Below, piece by piece: positions 55,812 through 64,000 of a DNA stretch of 64,000 bases. Both the position numbers and the translations under genes were made by a program. Every line of letters begins with the position of its first letter. The stretch's first letter is position 1. Under the pieces are notes generated by a model. It searched no databases, was not told the origin of the DNA, and saw nothing but the letters and a program-made list of their open reading frames with translations. The stretch comes from Ectobius pallidus (taxonomy: Eukaryota; Arthropoda; Insecta; Blattodea; Ectobiidae). The stretch is from positions 7,804,530 through 7,868,529 of the forward strand of contig CAXKWD010000006.1 of NCBI GenBank assembly GCA_964059195.1, read 5' to 3'.

Positions 55812-56009
55812 TATGTTTCTATTCATGAACATTGTTTTTCTCCTGTATCCAAAGAGGTGACAAATAAATGTTTCCAGCTGTGAGTTTCAAAACGGTTTAT
55901 ACATGAGTACAGTTCTGCTGTCCGATGTGTTGTTTACATTTCTGCAGAATATATTATTTACAAATATTGTGCTACTATAAATTGTTATTGTGTAATAGGC
56001 ACTAATAAA

Positions 56010-56046
56010 ATGACGACTGCACTTTATTTAGAACATTATCTGGACA
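56010..56046 (+). CDS. Ing5: ING exon 1 (start codon)
   Basis: 37 nt: ATG plus 11 codons and one base, ending in GACA before the donor GTGAGT. The start is chosen because the family begins with this short Met-x-x-Ala-x-Tyr-Leu-Glu-x-Tyr-Leu motif and the phase matches exon 2. Confidence 0.9.
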
Positions 56047-59000
56047 GTGAGTTTTCATGTGTCTTCATTCCGTGTATATACTATCTCGCTCAATAGGTTA
56101 TGTTGTCCTACATAGTTTCATATTTTTGCATATTGATTTAGTTTAAAATATATTGCACTACCACATATATAATCAGCATGTGTTTAATAAAAGATATTGC
56201 ATAAACGTTATTAATACAATAATTATGTTTCTGTTTAATAATAGGTTTAGAGCATCTGCCGATTGAACTTCAAAGAAATTTCACTTTAATGAGAGATTTG
56301 GATGCAAGAGCCCAAGCATTAATGAGAAATATTGATAAATTAGCAGATGAATACCTTCGAAATGTTAAAACCTTACCCCCGGATAAGAAAAGGGAACAAA
56401 TGAAAAATATTCAGAGCCTGTTTAACAAAGCAAAGGAATATGGAGATGATAAAGTGCAGCTTGCCATTCAGACTTATGAACTAGTAAGTATGCTTTTTTT
56501 TTAAAAATCCAACCAAAATCAGTGTATTAAATAAAAAGTGTCTAGTATAGCACTCTACTGTAATTCCGTGTGAGGTGAACAGAGTTACGCGACCCAAATG
56601 TAACACTCTTATTGGCTGCCAATGATCTTGCATCTCATTGGCCATTCCCCCAAAGGCTTGTTCAGTGCTGCCAATAGTTCTGTATATATGCATGCTTGCC
56701 ATCAAGTTATGTGATTAGGTTTCCCTCATTACTGTTAGTTTTTAATAAGTACAGTCTCAATTTTAGCTTTCAGGAAGTATCAGTAGAATCTGTATTAAAC
56801 AAAATTATTTCCTTTCAGAACAGCAAAGCCCTTGATGTAGATGATATTAACTCAATAATTTTGGAACTCTCAGCTCCTTTATGGAACCCCTAACATTTCT
56901 TTTAAATTCGTGGTCAAATGAGAACAGGTCGCCTCTTAAGCTCCGCCCATTCTTGCCATGCATTGCTCTGCCGATGGCCCGCTTTTCCTGTCTCCCCTAG
57001 CCACCGCATTTCCTTGCCGGTAGTGCAGCTCACTGTTATAGTGCACTGTTCACTGCGCCCATGAAAAAGACTCTTGTACCAAAGCATATGCACTAATTAC
57101 TACAATACGAAAATAATCCTTGTACCAGATCATCACCAGAGCCTCTTTAGCATTATTCAGGACCCACCATGTGATGGTAGAGGTTGATTTGGGAATGAAA
57201 GTTTTAGATTTGATATGCCCATATGCCACCCACTAGACAAGTTGATTGATAAAACCAAAACGACCCTTGTATCGGTGCCAGTTAAAACTTCTCTTGAACC
57301 AAACAAGCTCTTTTGAGACCAACTTAATATTTCGCAGCTACAATTAATACAAAATTATCAATCTCCGCTTTTTCATGTAGCTCTCTAAACTTAAATAGAT
57401 TAATTCTCACTTCACACCACAGAAATCAATTGATGGCTATGATGCTAGCGGTCCTGTGTTCAAATCCTGCGGTGCATAAATTTGTAGAATAAGAATAGGT
57501 CCTAAATAGGAAGGTAGGGTGAAGAAGAAATGAGAGAAAGGGAGTAAAGATGAGAAAGCGGAAAATAAGAGAAGAAAAGAGAAAATAATTGTTTAATTTT
57601 CCACTATTTTCAATGCTGCCAGTAATTCTACCAATGCCTCCTAGAAGTCTCTTACTATTTAAAAGTGAGTCCGTAACTCATAATCTCTTTTGGGATTACC
57701 TATGACAAAATATGCAGTGTACCAGAACCAAGCATAAGAAGTGTATTAGTTATCTTTAAGAGAATTCACTATGGCCATTGTACTTCATACTAAACTCTAA
57801 GTTCACATGATCTGTCCTAAGATGGACATAAAATAATTTCCCCTGAAGATCAGATATGATAATTGCTTTTTTTAACAGACAGATGCCATATTAACTTAAC
57901 TGTCTAGAAGATTCTAAAATGTAATCACCTTTCAATTTTTATTGCAGGTTGACAAACATATCAGGCGCCTTGATTCTGATCTAGCAAGGTTTGAATCGGA
58001 GATACAGGACAAAGCTTTAAGCAATACCAGAAATCAAGATGACTCAGGTTCTACAAAAAGTATGTCATTATTAATAAATTACTTTATATTATTAAATCAG
58101 TTCTTATCTGTTTTAGTGTCTGGAAATAAACATTTTTAATGTATTTTCTAGCATATGAAGGATTTATGTGTACAAGAGCAGAGGGACTACACTGGACCTC
58201 TGTAATCTGTGTAATTCCAAGTCCCTCCATTTTCATTCTTTGAAGGCTTATAGTAATAAGAGGCCAGCTCATCACTACATAAGAACTAGAATGGATAAAA
58301 AGGAATGCTTGGGACATTAAATAGTACCGTATTGGTCCGAAAATAAGATGACCTCACATATAAGACGACCCTGAATTTTTGAAGGGTAGTTATGAAAAAA
58401 TAAATAAAATAGCTTATTAGTACATTTTGCTTCACATAAAACAGAATTTTGAAGTTCATGTCATAACTTCTTCTCTCGCCTTTATTTACGCATTGAGATA
58501 ATGAAGATGCTTTCTTTTCCACATGATCTGCCGTGACTGGTGGTCAAACAAAAGCTTTAATAGAGAATAGAGACGCCAAGCAAGTAACAGTGCAGTCAGG
58601 ATGGTCCTGGCGCAGTACAAGCAGAAGCACGAATTCGGGAAAATTAAGTTCAGTGAATTTCCGCACGACTTTGACCTTGGGTCGGGCGCACATCATTTGC
58701 ATGGGGATACCCGCTACACACATGCACAGCTGCATTCTTGAATGGAGAGTTGTTGAGTCTTATAGGCTGCGCGTATAAGACGAGTATTGTTTTTAAAAGC
58801 ACGTTTTCAGGGAAAAAACATTGTCTTAGATTCGAGCCAATACGGTATTAAAAGAAAAATGTGCTTTGAATTTTCCCTAATACTAATTTTTTTCAGGGCT
58901 TCTAATGAGTTATTTGTTTAGGACTTCATTGTGAAGGCGAATGAAATGACAGGACTGATCTTCGTCCACAGATTGTCTCATTCCAGCTCCTGAATGTATA

Positions 59001-62000
59001 AGAGAATACCCACCATCCAGTCCTGGCACTTCATTTGCATCTAGTTTTGTGCCTCAGATCGGCCCTGAAATGTCAAAGTTCCCAGAAGACTGGGAAAATA
59101 TCTGATAGTATTATTGCCCATGTGTAGTTGTGAACAACAATAGTAATCCTTAATAGTAAAGCACTTTTTATGAGTGAATCAGTGGCAGTTACTGAGTTTA
59201 ACGAGTAGGGGTTCACAGAATAGAAAGTGTTGCAATTGAATCTGTCTTAGAATTAGAATTAGCCCATATTGTCCCTGAAGGGCAAGGGCCTCTTGACTAG
59301 CAAGGTTCCCGCCTAGTCTCATTCCTCTCTTGTTGCTTCTGTCAGTTGTCTCCATTCACGTTGGTCTTCAGCCTTTGTAGTCCAGTTGGTCCCAAAGTGG
59401 AGTTTTAGGTCATCTGTCCATCTTCTCTTTTGTCGTCCTACTTTTCTGTGGCCAATTCTTGGGTCCCAAGCTGTTGTTTTATGTGCCCATCTGTTGTACA
59501 TGGCCGATGTTGTTACGTCTTTGATGTCTGTCATCTTCCTTAGGTCTTCATTACAGATTCTATCTTGGAGTTTGATGCCCAGAATTTTTCTCTGGCATGT
59601 AGCTAACATTTTTCTTTCTTTGGGCTTCATACAGAAGGAGGAGAGTATCCTAAAAGAAATAGGTGTACTTCACGGATTCATTACGAGGGGCAGGTGTTTG
59701 AAATACACTAGGGAGAGCATTTCTAACCTGGTAGTAGTTTAGTTATAGTCTCGAGAGAAAGAGAAGCAGAATTGAGGGATTTTGTTGCACAAAATTTGTA
59801 AGAGCACAAATGTCTGGGTAAAATTATCACAAGTTTTTAGATGGGATCCTTACATGCATGCATGTAAGTTATATTGCATAGAATATTAAAATGTGGAAGT
59901 AATGTGCCTGTTATAAAAAGTTATTAGTGTAGCTTTAACCATAGCCTAAATATTGAAAGTAGGGCAAATGAAAGTTAAAATTTCTTAAATCTCAAACTAC
60001 CGTAGTTCTTTTAGTACTTGGCTTTTCCACTGTCGAATAAATCAGCTTTTCTCAAAGTAACAAGACATTTCTCAAGTAGAAAATTCTCTCCCCATATAAT
60101 ACTGGTAAATATGACTCAGTGCTATTACCAGGCACTCCTCTTAGATTGACATAATTCACATTCTGATCATGCTAACAAGTTATTTGTGGCTGTGAACTTC
60201 TAAGCCTTTCTAAAGAAATAGTGACCATTTCTTAAAGAATTTTATTCATAACATTTTCTTTAGCTGTCTGCCGTGTTTATAAGATGTTACTGTATTCAGC
60301 AAAAGTCTCAATCATAATTGAATCGGTCATTTAAGAAAGGGCTCAATGACACTTTTTTCCAAAATGGATGTTATGAGGTAAATGGATTCACCAGGGGTAG
60401 ATGCATGATTCTGTTAAAGAAAGACCCAATTCCACCTACTAGTGTTAGTTCTACAGCAGCTTGAATATACCATTCAGTTTAGAAATGCCTCAACTCCAGA
60501 AATGGAGTCCTTTCAATACTGAACCTTTCTGATTCCTAGCAGTGAATGTAAGACTTATGGTCATTGTTCCTTGATTTTGGTTTAATCAAGATATGTATCT
60601 ATAAGCTAGATAGAATTCTTTCTATCAGGGAATATGTACAAATCATTGTCACCTCAGCAAAATAAGATTTACAGTTTTATTGGTATTGGCTGATGACTTT
60701 CTACAAGTCTCAACATAGTGGCAAAATGATTACAAAATGACTGAAACCTAAGTTGTTTAATGAATGTTAGTATGATTCAAAGAACCCAGTACAAATTTGT
60801 GCTTCAACATACATTAGGGATATACGAGGGGTATTCCGAAAGTAAGTTTCGTCAATGTATGGCAGGAGCGGCGTGTTCACCAGGGGAACCAAACAAACGC
60901 CAGACGAATCCCCACCCGTGGCTGGTTCCACGACGGAAGTGGCATCAGCGGAGGAGGCATGACGCAGGCGCACTGCGCCGTAGAAGAGCGAGTCGCAGCA
61001 GACTGGCGTGCCCACGGGTATTAGTGTACCGCTCACGATGGCACGAGAGATTTGGCGCCACTGCCATGTACCGCTATCTCCCCTCTTTCAAACGAGCCAT
61101 TGCTGCAGCCGCTGAACCTTTTATTGTCCGAGATAGAGCTGTTTGAAATTGATCTCCCGATTTCCGTCCCCGCACAGTGCGACCTCCACGAACCCATCTC
61201 GCACAAACCTTATGGAACATCAATTTGTCACTCAAAATGGTCTGTATGGAACCTTTAGTAATGTCAGGAAGCTGAGGTGGAGCAGGCTGTGCGCCAATTC
61301 CTTGCATCGCAGGGCACCGAGTTTTACCACAGTGGGTTCTTCAAACTGATCGCACACTACGACAAATGTCTCAATGTCGCTGGCGACTATGTCGAAAAAT
61401 AGTGCACGGTGTATAGTTCATGCTGCCATGCTGTATTGCTTTTGGGTCAATAAAGTGTCCGTGTGACAAACTGACGTATATCAGCCACACCTCTGATGTG
61501 AAATATCTGCAACATCAACTGTGAAACTTCCTGAAAAATGTGCTTATGAAAATAATGTTCCCATTTACACCAAGCAAGATTTGTCAAAACTAATGTGTTA
61601 TAACGTATACCAGAAGAACATAAGCATTTCAATGTAGACATTCTTGCATGGCCTTCTTGCACTAAACAAGCTGACGAATGAAGAAAGTATTTTACACTTA
61701 TTGTATGTTTTCATTGATGTAGGACTATATTTAGTATTCAAGATATTAAGTTGTTCATATATCATATTTTAATGCTACATAAATCAATCATAATAGTTGA
61801 TTTTATTTTAAAACTGTGTTTTTGCACAATTTCAATGTTAAGTGTGAGGGATATACTTTTGAAAGGGCTCAATTCCATTACTTTCAGTTACTATAATTCA
61901 TCATGTAAGCACACTGCATTTCTGTTTCACATGTAGAGATCTTAAAAACACCTATAATAAGACATTGCATATGCAAGAATTTACTAAATGTCAATGTTTC

Positions 62001-63180
62001 TGTAAATAAACAGTTTTTCTTTCTCCTGAAAAGTTATCTTTTCTGTCATTAAGCCCTTTCTTAAATGACCGATTTTATGATTTTTATGAATTTTAGGTCT
62101 TCTCAGCTGGAGATATAATTAGTGATGCCTCCCATTTACAGGTTTTCATGCCCAATATTAAAATGTTTCAAACAAAAACTTATGTCTCTCTTATAGACAG
62201 TATTTATACTTAGAAGTGTTGAAGTTTTCTTATATTTATTTTTATTTTTTTAAATTTTTTAACCTTTATTGTCTGGACTAATACTTGAAATGATATATCT
62301 GAGATGTTCTATCAAAGTGTACTTATTAACATGAGAGTTAGTATCCTACCCTCGAGTGGTTGCTCAACCTTTACCTCTAGCTGGATTTTTTTACTACAAA
62401 ATGTCAAGTTTTTGCGAACTATTTAATCTCCTGAGCTACCTGTGAGCATTTTGCTCATTATGCAATCAGTGGCACTTGCAGTTTCCACGGGTACAGACAA
62501 TAAGTAGTTTTGCGCCATTCAACTTTTATACTGTAACAGACTAATTTGCAATCAACATAAAAAATAAATTTATGCAGTGATAACGGTGAAGACAATTGAT
62601 GTATAATGAAATGAATAAGATTGTATGAGATACAAAAGTGCATAAATAATTATTTCATCAGTTTTTATACGGCATATTTATTTAGTACAATAATATTGTC
62701 TTATTTGGTTTCTCATCTTTCAAGTCTAATTGTAAGTAATTTGTTGTGTTCTGTGATCTTTTATAATATTTAAGGTAAGAACAATTACAGCAAACTGAAG
62801 TGTGAGCAAAATGCTCAAGGCTCTAATCCCAGTTATTTATATTTGCAGAAGGACGTAAAAAGCTGAAAGAAAAGGAGAAAAAGAAACGTATTGGTGGTGG
62901 CTCATCTGAAGAAGACACCGTCAAGGCAGCTCGCAAAAAACAGAAGAAAGGAGGAGGAACTTCTAGCACCGGAGCAAAGGCTGGTTCCGGAACTGGATCT
63001 TCTTCTAGTGGCTTGGCTTTAACCGGTGTGGAAACCGGACTTGCAGCTGTACTACCAGGGTTGGCAGGAATAGCTCATCCCTCTGATGTACTCGACATGC
63101 CGGTTGATCCTAATGAGCCTACGTATTGCCTGTGTCATCAGGTGTCGTATGGCGAGATGATTGGTTGTGATAATCCAGAT
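56010..63180 (+). CDS. Ing5: ING4/ING5-type PHD-finger protein (spliced, 3' end outside window)
   Basis: Four exons (56010-56046, 56245-56483, 57948-58059, 62849-63180) join in frame through GT/AG introns to give 240 residues. The protein opens with [13 protein letters not shown], followed by the helical ING N-terminal domain (about residues 3-105, including [13 protein letters not shown] and VDKHIRRL). A Lys/Arg-rich basic region follows, then a Gly/Ser/Thr-rich linker. It ends with [15 protein letters not shown] and the start of a PHD finger, [19 protein letters not shown]. In this family the N-terminal domain dimerises and docks into MYST-type acetyltransferase complexes, and the PHD finger reads H3K4me3; the family's aromatic Tyr and the Met of the binding pocket are visible here. 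The remaining zinc ligands should lie in the next exon beyond the window. ING4 and ING5 cannot be told apart in an invertebrate. It is head to head with the WW-domain gene. Confidence 0.93.
56245..56483 (+). CDS. Ing5: ING exon 2 (ING N-terminal domain)
   Basis: 239 nt after the acceptor TAATAG, read in phase 1 from exon 1, ending TYEL before GTAAGT. It holds the long helical hairpin of the ING domain, from [11 protein letters not shown] through [18 protein letters not shown]. The frame stays open about 10 codons into the intron, so an unspliced reading overstates its end. Confidence 0.93.
56925..57660. repeat. Diverged copy of the GC-rich complex repeat in ING intron 2
   Basis: GCCCGCTTTTCCTGTCTCCC, GCCGGTAGTGCAGC, then CCTTGTACCA phrases and TTGTTCAAATCC-like B box with GATGCTAGCGGTCC at 57440-57475 and a GA-rich end at 57520-57600. 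The order is the reverse of 43208-43960. Strongly eroded. Confidence 0.5.
57948..58059 (+). CDS. Ing5: ING exon 3 (end of ING domain)
   Basis: 112 nt after a T-rich tract and TTGCAG, beginning [16 protein letters not shown] in phase 0 and ending with one base of a Lys codon before GTATGT. The 1.46-kb intron before it carries a degenerate copy of the GC-rich repeat also seen near 35.3 and 43.6 kb. Confidence 0.92.
58327..58845 (-). mobile_element. pogo-type element, copy 2, in ING intron 3
   Basis: TA-flanked, TIR CCGTATTGGTCCGAAAATAA / inverted CCGTATTGGCTCGAATCTAA. It is the reverse complement of the 28209-28722 element along most of its length. The minus strand again reads [20 protein letters not shown] then MNFKI near 58520-58440. 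Confidence 0.8.
59240..59640 (-). pseudogene. LINE ORF2 C-terminal fragment (third family)
   Basis: Minus-strand frame 59630-59319 reads [51 protein letters not shown] and [15 protein letters not shown]: the C-terminal tail of RTE/Jockey-type ORF2 proteins. RT is absent. It ends with a GGACAATATGGGCTAATTCT-type 3' end in ING intron 3. Confidence 0.78.
59650..60820. other. ING intron 3 sequence, nothing recognised
   Basis: AT-rich with no frame, TIR or SINE signature. The same applies to 61475-62848 up to the T-rich acceptor tract of exon 4. Confidence 0.4.
60825..61470 (+). pseudogene. mariner remnant in ING intron 3
   Basis: TA then CGAGGGGTATTCCGAAAGTA is a typical mariner end. The plus strand 61275-61400 reads [20 protein letters not shown] then [19 protein letters not shown] and a stop, the transposase C-terminus. 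The middle is deleted and shuffled, with a GC-rich block at 60860-61030. The right TIR is not recognisable. Confidence 0.75.
62849..63180 (+). CDS. Ing5: ING exon 4 (basic region, linker, first part of PHD finger)
   Basis: 332 nt after ATTTGCAG, ending exactly after DNPD before GTAAGT, phase 0. It holds a basic cluster ([11 protein letters not shown] and ARKKQKKGG, likely nuclear localisation), a Gly/Ser/Thr linker, and the first PHD zinc ligands (C-x-C and the Cys in IGCDNPD). The 4.8-kb intron before it contains a pogo-type element, a LINE tail and a mariner fragment. Confidence 0.93.
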
Positions 63181-63271
63181 GTAAGTATTCTTACTTTTGC
63201 TATAACTTGGACCACTAACAATGCCAGAAATATTATTGATAATAATAAAAATAATAATAATAATAATAACC

Positions 63272-63997
63272 ATGGCCCAGGTTCTGATGACCTAAAATTG
63301 TTCGAAAAATGACCTATAAAAAAATACCCTAAATTTTAAAGAAAATGACTTAATAATTACAAATTGGTATAGGTTAGGTGGCTCTAGGCCATTAAGCATG
63401 AAAAATATATAAAAAAGGAGAGGAAGGTGCCAGAGAACTTACCATCTGGTATCCAGAGCCAGCACCAATTGAAGACCAGCTTCTCTGGCCAATTGGTAAG
63501 TTCTCTGGCACCTTCCTCTCCTTTTTTAAAATAATAATTACAAAGAATGACCTAAAAACTGATATTTTATTTATAAAAATTATTACTGTGCACACAAAGA
63601 TATAGCCTAGACTAATTTGTACATAATTGTAAAAAACTGTAAATGTAGGAAGGATGTTGTAGGTCTAAAAACTTAGTTCTTGATTGGAGCATTTGAGAAG
63701 AAAAGTAAGAAAATTGTTTTTAAAGTAGATTCTACAGAAATGTTGCATTATAGTAACCTAGTCATTTATTTAAAGTAAATGCATGAAAATGACAAAATAA
63801 GGAAGCAAATGACACAAAAATGACAAAATAATGACGTAAAATTGAAATAAATGCCCTAAAAATATAAAATTGCATAAAATGACCTTATAAAAATGCATTT
63901 CTATAATCTAGAGGCCATGATTAGGATTTATCTACAAGTTGGCAATGTCTAGGCAGCATCAATAAAAAGATGACGTGTCATTAGAATCAGGGCCCTG
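63272..63997. mobile_element. hAT-like element with subterminal AAATGAC repeats at window end
   Basis: GGCCCAGGTTCTGATGAC at 63274 matches 14 of 18 bases of the inverted right end near 63978-63995. The words AAATGAC/AAAATGACC recur about ten times near both ends. Located in the intron after ING exon 4. The general plan matches the element at 29369. Confidence 0.5.
63408..63530. repeat. Near-perfect palindrome, about 35-bp arms
   Basis: AAAAAAGGAGAGGAAGGTGC continuing CAGAGAACTTACCA is inverted after a loop of about 45 bp (TGGTAAGTTCTCTGGCACC continuing TTCCTCTCC). It would fold into a strong hairpin in RNA or DNA. Confidence 0.85.
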
Positions 63998-64000
63998 ATA

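Overview
This window looks like insect nuclear DNA. It is AT-rich and intron-rich, it carries two spliced host genes with GT/AG boundaries, and most of the rest is decayed transposable elements: Tc1/mariner, pogo and hAT DNA elements, tRNA-derived SINEs and several non-LTR retrotransposons. Nothing bacterial or phage-like is seen. A large-genome hemimetabolous insect (cockroach or termite type) is my best guess, from style alone.

Host genes. (1) On the minus strand, a WW-domain protein gene runs from an ATG at 50573 down to at least 11518. Its first two exons (50500-50573 and 33205-33319) together make one complete WW domain. Two downstream exons (26935-27051 and about 11518-11815) encode Pro/Ser/Tyr-rich sequence, and a short possible last exon lies at 9297-9325. 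I do not recognise the family. (2) On the plus strand, an ING4/ING5-type chromatin reader has exons at 56010-56046, 56245-56483, 57948-58059 and 62849-63180. It leaves the window part-way through the PHD finger. The two genes are head to head, about 5.4 kb apart, with a 5'-truncated LINE and a MITE in the gap. The MITE starts 55 bp upstream of the WW gene's start codon.

Layout. 1-11.5 kb: mariner remnants, several palindromic, plus TIR elements, an 8-bp-TSD hAT MITE and a SINE. 11.5-33 kb: WW-gene introns with a nested TIR element holding a hAT, a LINE tail, palindromic mariners, pogo MITEs and SINEs. 33-38 kb: a SINE-like insertion, a Tc-type transposase fragment and fold-back elements. 38.1-43.0 kb: a nearly full-length two-ORF LINE. 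43.2-50.3 kb: a very large inverted-repeat complex made of 183-bp, 112-bp and 80-bp tandem arrays around a palindrome with a 2-bp spacer. 51.1-53.7 kb: a LINE ORF2 on the minus strand. 56-64 kb: the ING gene with element-rich introns.

The most notable signals are the 5.3-kb fold-back structure, the repeated occurrence of Tc1/mariner derivatives built as inverted duplications of the transposase 3' end, and the LINE, whose ORF1 carries a 2A-like motif and is separated from ORF2 by a single in-frame UAG. All calls come from reading the sequence; no database search was run.
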